A stretch of 64,000 bases of DNA from Colocasia esculenta (Eukaryota; Streptophyta; Magnoliopsida; Alismatales; Araceae), in assembly GCA_014218235.1 (NCBI GenBank), contig CM024759.1:12850712-12914711 (forward strand), in the 5' to 3' direction. Below, in pieces: positions 1 through 10,240 of the stretch. The notes under the pieces were generated by a model. It was given only the letters and a program-made list of their open reading frames with translations, was not told the origin of the DNA and made no database searches. How positions within the stretch are numbered: the first letter of the stretch is position 1; every line of letters starts with the position of its first letter. The translations under genes were made by a program, and so were the position numbers.

Positions 1-212
1 GTCGAATCAAGTATTGGATTTTGTAAGGCATTTGACTGTACCAGTCGGAGTCATCAGTCGAATTACATATAAAGTTGTGGACAATTTTGGAGGTTGTTTA
101 ACTTCGTTTCTGAAGGAGTTGGAGTTAGCAGTCGAAGTCAACAGTCGGATTCAGTAGGGCATAGAGAGTCCGTGGACTTAGAAAAACTTTGTGATCAGGA
201 TTATAGTTGTGG

Positions 213-252
<40 letters not shown>

Positions 253-352
253 GATGTATTTGCTTTGTAGAATATCTATTTAAGTATTTTGTCATAGCAA
301 AAATAATGAGTACATTTGAATTAAGAAAATCTTTAAATTTAAATTTCTTAGG
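1..352. other. AT-rich LTR-like sequence, no gene
   Basis: No coding potential is visible. The first 170 bases carry a degenerate short tandem motif (variants of CAGTCGAAGTCAACAGTCGG), and the end resembles the U3 tips of the Sirevirus-like LTRs elsewhere in the window. It probably truncates the gag remnant that follows. The assignment is an inference. Confidence 0.3.
217..250. repeat. (TA)n microsatellite
   Basis: An uninterrupted run of alternating T and A of about 33 bases. Confidence 0.9.
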
Positions 353-354
353 GG

Positions 355-1016
355 TAGTTGCTCAACACCGCGGCTCCCGGTGGGACGCTGGTAAGGAGAG
401 GACCTGGAAGAGGCTCCTCCCTGCTGCTGCTGCTGCTGGGGCTGCCAAGTGTCCCTCTCCAAGGCGGTGGCTTTAGCCGCGGCCTCTCCTAAGGTGGTAC
501 ACATGTGAGCCGTCACACCCCTCCACAAGTCTGGCCTCAATCTGGATCATACTCACTGGAGAACATCGGTGGTCGGAGACACAGAAACCTCTCAAGGAGA
601 GCGGTCCTGTCCTCCATAACCGTCGTCCTCTTCTGACCTCCCCGGGTGCTCCCAGTACTCGACGAATGCTGACCTGTTGGCTGCTCCACCGCTGGCTCTG
701 CCTGCTACTCCGGCACCACTGGGGGAGGTACCGGAGGCTAACCACCTGCTACTGCCTGCCCGGGCTGCCACGCTCTCTGGTACAAGTTCCTGGAGAACTG
801 CTCTGCCAAGGGAAACCAGTCTGCGTGTTGTTGCGGCTGAGGCTGGTACTCCTACTGCTGCTGCCCGCCTGCAGCTGCTGCTGCCGCTGCACTCCGAGGT
901 TGTGCCATTGACTCCTCTGCGGACACCTCCTCCTGGACCTGCCCCTGTGCGGGCATATCAGACTCATCCTGCTGCTCAATCAGCTCCCTGGCCTGCCTGC
1001 GCCTACGAGGAACCAT
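355..1016 (-). pseudogene. Ty3-gypsy gag remnant with internal deletion
   Basis: The minus strand starts with ATG at 1016 and encodes a basic N-terminus (MVPRRRRQARELIEQQ), an Ala/Gln-rich stretch, then a gag-like segment (LLERFLCLRPPMFSSEYDPD). The reading then jumps near 539-540 to a later gag segment (LRPDLWRGVTAHM...) followed by a poly-Gln stretch. In chromovirus gag proteins these two motifs are separated by roughly 100 residues, so about 300 bp has been lost. In-frame stops are also present. Sequence left of about 355 is unrelated, so the rest of gag and all of pol are missing. Family assignment rests on these motifs and on the adjacent PBS and LTR. Confidence 0.6.
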
Positions 1017-1137
1017 GTCCTGCATGGAACACAACCAACAAAGGTTAACAGTACCACTCGGGCGGCTAGCAGTGTACTTGTACTACTGTTGGGACTTTCT
1101 GTCATAGTTTAAATCCACTACAAGTCCTGTCAGACTC

Positions 1138-1151
1138 TAGCTTTGATACCA
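1138..1151 (-). other. Primer-binding site (initiator Met tRNA type)
   Basis: The minus strand reads TGGTATCAAAGC one base after the LTR end. This is the usual plant LTR-retrotransposon PBS (TGGTATCAGAGC) with one change. It fixes the element's orientation as minus. Confidence 0.7.
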
Positions 1152-1362
1152 CTGTAACGACCCCGAGAACCCGACCCTCGGCCCATGCTGAGGACCCAAT
1201 TTTCGCGGTCGCCGCCCACGGATCCGGGGACTCGGAAGGGCTATAATATATATCTAACAGGATATGTAACAGAAGTAAACGTCAACTGCTAAACTAGAAG
1301 CGTACAAGCAGAAACAGGAAAGAGAGCTAGACCGCTGCGTACCGCTCTAAGTACAATCCCAA

Positions 1363-1790
1363 CGCACGCACGCTAGTACATGTAAAAGGTAGGGGAAGAA
1401 CAAATCCCTTAGGGGCATACCCCGAGGGTGACGTACACTGAGAAAAGGAAAACCACTGCTAGCTACGGAGACCTCTACTACCGCCCCGTCTCGTCTGCCC
1501 GACGCGCACCCTGCCGCTGCTGAGAAGTCTCACCTGGGAAAGAAAGGGGAACCACTACTAGCTACGGAGACCTCTAACCACACACGCTAGTACAAGTAAA
1601 AGGTAGGGGAAGAACAAATCCCTTAGGGGCATACCCCGAGGGTGGCATACACTGAGAAAGGGGAAACACTGCTAGCTACGGAGACCTCTACTACTACCCC
1701 GTCTCGTCCGCCCAGCGCGCGCCCTGCCGCTACTGAGAAGTCTCACCTGGGAAAGAAAGGGATGAGCTTCACAACAGAAGCTCAGTAGGA
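1363..1790. repeat. Tandem duplication of ~214 bp inside the LTR
   Basis: The block containing AAAAGGTAGGGGAAGAACAA and the GAGAAGTCTCACCTGGGAAA motif occurs twice. The offset between matching positions is 214 bases, with scattered substitutions. Confidence 0.8.
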
Positions 1791-2574
1791 ACTACCAATC
1801 TCCTACTGGCTCTAACAGGCAAAAGAATATATATATCAAGTAAATAACAGTAGTTTATATCTTCTACCTACAACCGGAAGTGCGAAAGAGAAGCTACAAC
1901 TAGCACGCTACGGAAACACAACACAGTCGGAAACTCCGTACGGCTGCTCATCGTGACCACCACAAGGCTAGCAAACATAGACAGGGTGATACCCTGCCTG
2001 GACAAGGTACACTAGCTACGGAAGACACTACCACTAGTCAAAGGTCAAGTGCACCCACCGACGTCTTATCCTCAACCCAGGTCCTAACCCTCACGTCTCG
2101 TCAGAGCGAGGTAGGACACAAAGCACACAACAGTAACTGCCGTAGTCTGGCTGGACTATGGTCCCATGCCTGGCCTCTCCATGTGGTTCTGGGGCCACAA
2201 GGAGCGAGGGAGTGAGAAACAGGACTGGCTGGCCTGCGCCGGGTAGAACTCCTAACCGTCCTCGGCGTCCCAGACCAACCATGAGAGCTCTGCAAACGAC
2301 TCAACGCTACTGTCCTAACCACCGTTTTACCCTCAGCTCCAGAGTCCGCCTACTGGGCTACCAACTCGAACACACTCGTAGCCCAGAGTACTCCCTCAAT
2401 AGGCTCCCGAGGACGGGGGTCCCAGGCAACGGTAACAACCTCTCACACGGGACAAGCCCTCAAGTGCCGAGCACCAGGCGAATGACTAGTGTAGGACCGT
2501 ACTAGGAAACTAGCACAGGTGCCACGGGTACAGTAAAAGAAACAGAAACGGCGACGACCAAAACCTGTCTCTCA

Positions 2575-2720
2575 GCTGTAGTCGCGACACATCGGGCCGT
2601 CGCGACCTTGTCGCGACGCCCTTCCCTGTCACGACCAGGTCGCAACACTCAAGAGCGTCGAGAATCATGTCGCGACTAGCCAGGCCGTCGTGACAAGATC
2701 ACGACCTCTATAGTGGTCGT
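2575..2720. repeat. Cluster of GTCGCGAC-type palindromes (first)
   Basis: Several copies of GTCGCGAC and decayed forms such as GTCGTGAC and GTCACGAC occur within 150 bases. The decayed forms differ by C-to-T or G-to-A changes at CpG. Confidence 0.75.
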
Positions 2721-3254
2721 GTCTTCAGCAAAGGGGGGTTCCGGAGCAGTCTCTCCGGGAACCACCCCAAAACATGAAATAAACATTCCACATAGGGAGG
2801 GGAGCATGCTCAACATGTATTGAAAGCTGTAAATCCCTCCAAACCACCCTTGGATCCCCACAAACATGGATTCACATGAATCTACACACGAAAGAAAACC
2901 TCACTCAACCTCGAGCATGGATTTCTTATACTCCCAAGCCCCAAACCACAAGGAAAACACGATCTAAAGGGGGAAGGGAGCATGCTTAGAGCGAGAGGAT
3001 CAAGAGTCCCTACCTCCACATGTAGAGCCAACCCGTTGGGCCCTTCACATAGGAATGACCACCTCCTCCTCGCTCCATGCAACACGAACACGGCCCCTGC
3101 ACGACCAAGGCGACACCGCCTCAGCACGAACACCTCGAGCACGAAGAACCACCAAGAACACAAGGAGAGCTCGGAGGGAAGGAGAGGGGAAGAAGAAGGA
3201 GAGAAAGGGGTGAGGGGGAGAATGGGGCGCAGCCTTTGGTTTTAAACCGACGGC

Positions 3255-3600
3255 CCCTAGAACGCAATGGGCCGACCCGGCGCGACAACTAACATGTCGC
3301 GATGGCCGCCCTCGGTGCGACCCCAAAAAGTGGTCAAACCTCGAAGACCGGAAAAAGCAATCGCGACGGCTAACCAGGTCGCGTCAACGCTGCGCGTGCC
3401 TGACACCCGAAAAAGCCATTCTGACAGAAAGGACAGCGGTCACGTCTGTCAGAAAAGTAGTCGCGACGCCGTCAGACGCCGCGACAAGGATCCGACGGGC
3501 ACCCCCGTCGCATCAAAAAGGTGACGGCCGGGTTCGTCGCGACCCGAACCTATCGCGGCAGGCCTCTCTGGCGCAACCATGTCGCGACCCTGAGGACGGG
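3255..3600. repeat. Cluster of GTCGCGAC-type palindromes (second)
   Basis: A CpG-rich block with repeated TCGCGA or TCGCGAC words, near the 5' end of the minus-strand LTR. No credible ORF explains it. Confidence 0.7.
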
Positions 3601-3631
3601 GCCAAAGGGCTCAAGGGGGCCGGGTCTTACA

Positions 3632-5308
3632 CCCTAGTTATTTAATGTTAGTTCAAGTGGTTTAAGTTGTTTATTGTTAGTAAAGCATGTGTAGGGTTAA
3701 TGGATCGGTGTATGAATAGTTAGTGATTTGTGTGTATTATGTTAAGTATGTTGTTGTATTAAGTTAAGTGGTTAATACGCATGGTGATGTTTGTTGCTAT
3801 GGAGGTCATGAGATGACCAATGACAAGCAAGATAAATGTCATCTTCCTGGACACCCTCACTCCTGAGTTTGAGTTGTACGTTCGGCTAAGAGAAAGACGG
3901 CAGTGGGGAAGAGACTTGTGTTGAGTTGGCGTTGCGTTTGGTCGCTTGTAGCGCGCTCGTGATTGGGAAACGGACACCAGTAGACGTACTGGTCCCCAGC
4001 CAGTCCTGTGTTTCCAGTGTCTCACTTTAGGGAGCTCGGGTCGGAGTCTCTGAAGGTGCCAAGCATGGGCCTACAGCTGTGTAGTCTGCAGATGTGGTGT
4101 TGGTTGGTCTCCATAGTTGGTTGGCTTTTTGTGTTTGTGGAGCAGTAGCTGGACTTTATGGTTCATGGCTACGAGGCTGAGAGGTCATTCTTGTGTTGTG
4201 TTGTCCGGGTTGGATACTGACGTTATGAACCAGTAGTCTGTTCCCATGTGGTGGCATCGTTCCTTTCCGACTCGTGCTTTGCCACTGGTTGTGGCTTGTG
4301 AGTGGTGACTCACCAGTTGAGGTTTTACTTGTTGTGGTGTGCCTTGGTTATGGCACAGTTGAGGTTGAGGTTTTATGGTGGTACCTCATGGTGGTAGGTA
4401 CTTGTACCCTTCGTGGGTAACCGTTTGTCTTGGTACGTTGTGTACCGGCCTTTTCAGGTGTTGAGGTGGAGTTGTGCTCTGTGAAGATCGTGTAGTGTGA
4501 CCTTCCACTAGTTGTATTTTACCCTTCTTTGGGTAAGCTTCCGATTGTGGTTTTTGTGTGTGGTGAATTGGCTTTCTATTGCCAATCCTATTACCTTGTG
4601 TCGGTAGTTTGCCTGTGAGGCTTGTTGCTTAGGCAGTGGTTTGCCTACGAGGCTTGTGGCCTAGGCGTTTCAGTTGTTGGGCGGACTAGTGGTGTTGTGC
4701 TAGTCTTGTTGTCTTCTTCTTATTCACAGAGAACTGTGTTAGTTGGTGTGTTTATATTTAACTGTAAGTTAATCATGTTTAGTGTGAGTAGTTTGCGGTT
4801 TGGCTATCGGTGTTGCCAGTGAGACCCTTTGGGGTTGAGGTCTCTTCAGTTTCCAGGTGTTGTTTTTGGGAGGTCCCTGTTGAGCTAGTGACATTTGATG
4901 CTCACTCCGTTATAGTTCTTTTCAGGTGCTAGCCGTGTGTGTGGCTTGCAGTGGCGTTATGGCAAACTTATACCACCAGCAGTAGAGTTAGTTGTGTTTG
5001 TGTGAACTTTGCTCCCTCGGGGTAAGCCCCAAGTAGTTGTACTTTTTTCTTGGACATGTTTTTTTTTAATTAAATCTTGGACATGTCTATTACATGTCTT
5101 GGACATGTAATAATGTATTGGGATAGTTGTAATTTGTTGTATTTGAGTATGAGCACATGTACTTTCTTGTGACTTATACTGTTGTGGTTGTCTTTTATAT
5201 TCCTACTGGACACTTGTGCGAGTTAACCCTTGTGAGACTTCGGTCTGTTCGTGGGAGGCAGGTCTGGGTATGGAGCCTTATTAGGCATAAATACCCAGGG
5301 TCGTTACA
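3632..5308 (+). mobile_element. Probable plus-strand Ty3-gypsy LTR, 5' tip lost
   Basis: The segment is GT-rich, has no convincing ORF, and ends GGGTCGTTACA, the 3' end typical of these gypsy LTRs. It starts CCCTAGTTATT directly after the minus-strand LTR, which resembles a TGTAAG(G/A)CCCTAG start with the first bases missing. No PBS follows at 5309, so it is either a solo LTR or truncated. The start is uncertain. Confidence 0.4.
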
Positions 5309-6381
5309 TTATCAATATGATTTTATCAAAGAAAATAGCTTGATAAGGATAATAGATATTTTATTTGAAATATCATTATGTTCATACAAACAATCGATAT
5401 CTAAAACAATCGATATTTAAGTATAAGACAATCGATATCTAAATACAAGGCAATCGATACATAAATACAAGGCAATCGGTATGTGAAAACTTTGACTGTC
5501 CAAGAGTTAGAGTTTGACTTCGACTGTCCAAGAGTCGGAGTATGACTTCGACTGTCCAAGAGTCAAAGTCATACATTAACATTCGGTATGTGAAAACAAT
5601 CCATTGGTCAAGAAACAAAGTTGTCAGTCAAAGTGTAACTTCGAATATGACGAAGTGTAACTTCGTATATGACGAAGTGAACTTTGCATAGAATGAAAAA
5701 AAAACATAGTCAATTGATTTTAAGCTTCGTATAAAACTTTGGATATGATAAAGTTTGCTTCGTATATGACAAAGTTTGACTTCGACTGAACACGACCAAA
5801 AACATGCATAACGAAGTGCCAACTTCTGATATGAAGAAGTAGAACTTCGGATATTTCAAAGTTAGCTTCGACTGAACACGAACAAAATATGCATGACGAA
5901 CTGCCAGCTTTGGATATGACGAAGTGGATTTCGGATAATGATGTTCTAAAGCTATGGAAGATATAACTTGACTTAGATTGAAATTGTGAAAAGAGTATCA
6001 ATGATGAACTTATGAATAAAACTATGAATAACATCAAAGACTTACAAGAAATTGAACACTATCTAGTGGATTTAGAAGTTCTTGGAATACTTACAATGGT
6101 GATCCTTGAAGTAATATTTATTTTCTTGAGTCTCCTGTTGACGGACTTAACCAAAATGATATTTAGCTAAAAACACATGAAAATGATATTAAGCTAAAAA
6201 TATATGATTTTGATCAATATAGAAATATTCTGATATATGGCTATGTTCGGTATTTGGATAGAGTGGGATTATCCTCAAAATTTTGAGGATAATCTCACTC
6301 TATCCCCACTCTATCCAAATACAAAACATAGTAAGGTTTGTTATCACCAAAATATATAATCATGGAGATAAAGGAGTCAAC
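5309..6381 (-). mobile_element. Partial Sirevirus-like LTR (U3 part)
   Basis: The right end (TTTGTTATCACCAAAATAT...GTCAACA) matches the end of the complete LTR at 18631. It also carries the same kind of short arrays: CAATCGATAT repeats (5389-5480), a 28-bp repeat with GACTGTCCAAGAGTC (5489-5571) and a ~22-bp repeat with ACTTCGTATATGACGAAGTG (5633-5940). The left part, including the G-rich end, is missing. It abuts the gypsy LTR at 6382 exactly where an inserted LTR would end. A palindromic hairpin lies inside it. Confidence 0.5.
6241..6331. mobile_element. 91-bp palindromic foldback (MITE-like)
   Basis: The two halves are almost perfect inverted copies, CTATGTTCGGTATTTGG at the left and CCAAATACAAAACATAG at the right, meeting at AAAATTTT near 6280. 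The right arm has about ten extra bases from a local duplication of ACTCTATCCCC. No transposase is encoded. Family is unknown. Confidence 0.65.
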
Positions 6382-8309
6382 AGTGCATACTATCTTCTGG
6401 GAACTTGAATGGTACAATCAGCTCAGTCTCCATGAGGGAATCCATAGAGTATGGAGACTTACGAAGGTTTTATCAATGAGGTCCCTGGTCCGCTAGAAGA
6501 AATATTCAATAGGAGAGGTTCCAAACCATAAATAAAGGTTGCCTATTGTGCATGTGTGTAAGTGAAAGATGTGCCTCATGATATCACCATAACTATCAGT
6601 TTAAAACATAATGGAAAGCATTAACATGATATCATGTGATAGAACAGTAAACATGATGATAATAACATGAGTTTGTACATATTAAGGATATGAGATTTCT
6701 GTTTAATAACAAGCTAGATCACCAAAATAGAATTTAACAATCACATGATAGAGAGAACAATCAAGACAATTAAGAGTAATTTAGAATGACTTTCAGGTTG
6801 TTAAAGTTTTTACATGGGTAAAATCTTTTAGGACATTATACACGCTATGACTGACTGTAACAAGACACTAAACATGACTGACATAACCCAAAATGGTCTC
6901 TAGAAGACTATTAAATCGTGTCAGACATAGATGACACTTTTCTTCAACATAAAAACATGTAAATCAAGCTTCAGTATGTAAGATAGACTCTGGTTTAAAT
7001 CACGTCAGGGTATGTAGATGAGTTTAGATCTCGTCAGGGTTTGGCGACACATTGATAGATGAATCGGGTCGAGACAATACGACGTGTTCATATGGGCTAC
7101 ATAATCACGTCATGGAGGTATGTTGAGTTCTAGTGACTCCTTCAACCATTTATTCAAAACAAGCATGAGAATCAAGAGGCAAGCAAGAAAGAACCGTGTC
7201 AGATACAGTAGACGCGTATCAACTTCACACTGAAATCCAAAAGGCGCATGGTTTGATGCGTACGATGAAACAAGGCTCTGTCTGAATCATGTCAGGCTAT
7301 CAGGACACATTTCATTGTAGTCATGTTCGGTCATAAGGACACGTTAAGGATACTCTTATTCACGTTGTCTAGACTGGATGTGAATTAGAGAACCTTACCT
7401 GCAAACAAGAAAAAATGTCCTATGATCATTTCACTTATACATGGGGTTTTAAGGGTTTTTAGACGAAACCTACAACATGAAAGTTATTGAAAACATGAAT
7501 TAGAACAACACTATGTCTTTGATTTGGATCAAAATGACCTAGGGATGCGTGATTTAAGAGATGAGCATGAAAAGCCCTAAAACTGTGCGATGATCAGAAA
7601 ATGCTTAATACATGCAACATGCTCCATGAAAATTGAGCAAAATAGGTTCATATGAAAGTAGACTCCAAGAACTACAAGATGGTATATGCCTTGTTTACTT
7701 TGTGCCCAAGATTACCTACCTTTAATCACTTTCAACTCTCTGGTTCCTATGGATCGATGTAGAGGCATGGGGAAGAAGAACTCCATGAATCCAAGCTTTA
7801 AGTTCTTCTTGCATACTCCTTAGATGTTTTTCCCACATCCAACAATGAAGGGAGGTGTATGGAGTTGGCCAGAAAGGTGTTAAGAAGGTTTTATATGGCT
7901 AGGGTTATTAGATTCTGAGTTTTGAGTTTCCTAATCCCATGGTAGGAGCCCTACCTTAGTGGAACTTCCAATAGGCTATTTCCTTCTTAATCCTAACTCT
8001 AATGGGAAGGTGTTAGAGAGCAAATTCATGCTCACATAATGGGCTTAGCGTTAGACACCTATTATGGCCCAAATTGCTCTTGTTGGGACATAAATGACCC
8101 ATATTACCATTGGATCTAGGGCTATTGTGATTTTCAACATTGTTTCTCTTTATTTAGTACTACTATTGGCCCAATACCTCCATTTGACTCATTATTTAAT
8201 GCTTTAACCTATTATTTATACATAAAAATTAGTTCCCTCTGAGAACTTAAACTTTTATTTTAAATCCTGATATTTATCTTTATTGTTTAAATTTTTTTGG
8301 GGTGCTACA
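6382..8309 (-). mobile_element. 3' LTR (left copy), truncated
   Basis: It aligns along its length with 11430-13355, for example at AATGGTACAATCAGCTCAGT. It ends GGGGTGCTACA, which on the minus strand is a TGTAGCACCCC start. The equivalent of 10241-11429 is missing. Confidence 0.85.
7889..7897 (-). promoter_or_regulatory. Putative TATA box of left LTR
   Basis: The minus strand reads CATATAAAA about 415 bases from the LTR start. The same word is conserved in the right LTR at 12935-12943. Confidence 0.5.
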
Positions 8310-8329
8310 TCCTCCCCCACTTAAAAGAA
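8310..8329 (-). other. Polypurine tract
   Basis: The minus strand reads AAGTGGGGGAGGA directly before the LTR start, the expected site for plus-strand priming. Confidence 0.75.
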
Positions 8330-9550
8330 CTTGGTCCCCAAATTTACAGCAGTAACAAGAATAGAAGTAGTACTACTTACTTGCATGTATCTCTGAAAAT
8401 CTTCGTCGTATTGACTCCTCAGTTTCCCATGTGGCTTCTTCTTTTGGGCATTCACGCCATTGAACCTTGACCATGGGAATAATCTTATTCCTAAGTTGAC
8501 GTACCTCTTGATCAAGTATTTGAGCAGTCTTTGTTCATATGTCAGGTCCTTCTGCACGATCAAGTCATCATGGTGGATAATGTGAAAAGGATCATGGGCA
8601 TACCTTTTAGCATGGGTAGATGGAATACATTGTGTACTCTATCTAACTGGGGTGGCAACGCGAGGCAGTATGCTACCTTGCCTACTGGCTCCAAAATTTC
8701 AAAAGGACCAATAAACCTAGGGTTGAGCTTGCCCTTAATACCAAATCTCCAGATTCCATGGCTTGGGAAAACCTTGAGGAAGACATGGTCTTCAACTTGA
8801 AACTCCATGTCCCTCCTTCTTGTGTCTGCATATGTCTTCTGTCTATTTTGTGCCACGACCATCCTTTCTTTAATGATGTTCACTTTTTCTGTGGTTTCTC
8901 GCACTAACTCTGGGCTCAATAGTTGTTTTTCTCAAATCTCATTCCAGTAGATTGGTGATCTGCAACTCCTTCCATAAAGTGCCTCAAATGGTGCCATTTG
9001 AATACTAGCTTGATAGCTATTGTTGTAGGTAAACTCCACTAATGACAGGTGTTCGGGCCAGTTTCCAACAAAATCTAATACTAGCCCTGAGCATATCTTC
9101 AATGATCTGATTTGTCCTCTCAGTCTGGCCATCGTTCTAGGGGTGAAAAGCAGTACTAAAGTTCAATCTACTCCCGAGGGAATTGAGTAAACCTCTCAAA
9201 AAATGAGAAGTAAATTGAGGGTTATGGCGACCTGCATCTATAGCAAGAGAGAATCTCGTTCTTTGGTTGATGTTACCCTTGATCTCTACCAGCATTGGAT
9301 CATCCTCCTATAGTTTTAATATGTCTTCAAGTAACTCTGGTTGTGCCCTGATGTGGCTATTAGGCACCCATCTTCTCTAACCTCTGCATTAATATTCAAA
9401 TTAGCAAACTTCTCTAGCGGGTTCCATTCCTTTACCATCAAATTTGACAAAACCGCTACAGGCTTCCGACTGAGTGCATCAGCCACAACATTAGCCTTGC
9501 CAAGGTGGTATTGGATTGAGAAATCAAAATCCTTTATATACTCTATCCAC
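8330..9550 (-). pseudogene. pol remnant: RNase H end, integrase, chromodomain
   Basis: Read on the minus strand, the order is as follows. The RNase H C-terminus (KDFDFSIQYHLGKANVVADA) lies at about 9545-9470. Integrase core pieces (RFTSHFLRGLLNSLGSRL, then FVGNWPEHLSLVEFTYNNSY and APFEALYGRSCRSP) span about 9320-8930. An integrase C-terminal part (QKTYADTRRRDMEFQ, FLKVFPSHG, NPRFIGPFEIL) lies at 8919-8560. A frameshifted chromodomain-like tail lies at 8560-8330. In-frame stops and frameshifts break it throughout. The tail places it with Tekay/Del-type chromoviruses. It cannot encode a working enzyme. Confidence 0.75.
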
Positions 9551-10050
9551 CTCCTCTACCTCATGTTTAGCAACAGTCATCCCTCTCTGCCTCAGTGCTG
9601 CGAATTCAGTCGATTTCTTCTCTTGCACTCTCTCTGAGAAGTACACCTGGACTAGCTCTAGGAGTTCCTCCCATTCCAGTTCATTAATATTGGGTAGATA
9701 GGCCGATGTGGTCTTCCACCATGCTCTGGTGTCTTTGTTTAGTTGGAAGATCGCCAGTAAGACCTTCTCCCGCTCAGTGCATTGCATTACTTGAAAAATT
9801 CTTTCCATCTCTTCGATCCAGTTCTCATCTTCATCCGGGTCGGGTGATCCGAAAAAGTAGGGTGGCTTTAGACTTCTGAAGCTACGATGCAGATCGCCAA
9901 CTCCAACCTTTGCACCAGCTTATGCCTGCTTGCACTACATTCTACAGGGCTTGTGTAAGTCCTACCACTATTTCTTGCATAGCTTGCCACTGAACTCAAT
10001 TTCTGGCCATTGCAAAGGAACAATGAGATTTCTGAGAAAAAGGATGGCAA
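9548..10050 (-). pseudogene. gag remnant fused to RNase H
   Basis: The minus strand encodes a gag core: GSPDPDEDENWIEEMERIFQ, LLAIFQLNKDTRAWW and YFSERVQEKKSTEFAALRQ at 9850-9560. A frameshifted N-terminal part (MQEIVVGLTQALQNVV-like) lies at 10030-9900. The gag reading stops at about 9548 and the sequence continues directly as RNase H, so one deletion removed the zinc knuckle, protease and reverse transcriptase. Confidence 0.7.
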
Positions 10051-10221
10051 CCAATTAATGTTTTTAGAAATATCATATAATTATGGGTATGTGTGCTTAG
10101 TCATGAAACTAGCTTATTCCCAGTCTCAACCCAATCTCATCAAGCACTACATGTAATGTCCAAGACCTAAGTTCCTTGGGTATCACTTAAACCTAGGACT
10201 TAAAATCCAATTTTGTACTTA

Positions 10222-10234
10222 GGCTCTGATACCA
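10222..10234 (-). other. Primer-binding site
   Basis: The minus strand reads TGGTATCAGAGCC, complementary to the 3' end of initiator Met tRNA, six bases from the right LTR. Confidence 0.85.
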
Positions 10235-10240
10235 CTAAAC

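Larger units (their letters stand above)
1153..3631 (-). mobile_element. 5' LTR of a minus-strand Ty3-gypsy element
   Basis: On the plus strand it begins TGTAACGACCCC and ends GGGTCTTACA. Read on the minus strand this is TGTAAGACCC...GGGTCGTTACA, the end pattern of the Tekay-like LTRs in this window. The PBS lies next to it. Length is about 2.48 kb. It contains a roughly 214-bp tandem duplication (1363-1790) and two GC-rich clusters of TCGCGA palindromes. No partner LTR is in the window. An alternative is one 4.16-kb LTR reaching 5308, since that end is also GGGTCGTTACA. I think this less likely, because LTRs of this type start TGTAAG rather than TGTAACG. Confidence 0.6.

Noticed and set aside
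666..1048. Plus-strand ORFs over the CAG/CTG-rich stretch
   Set aside because: They are the reverse reading of the gag Ala/Gln-rich part and show no domain.
2158..2505. 115-codon plus-strand ORF
   Set aside because: It lies inside an LTR, has low-complexity basic composition and no known motif.
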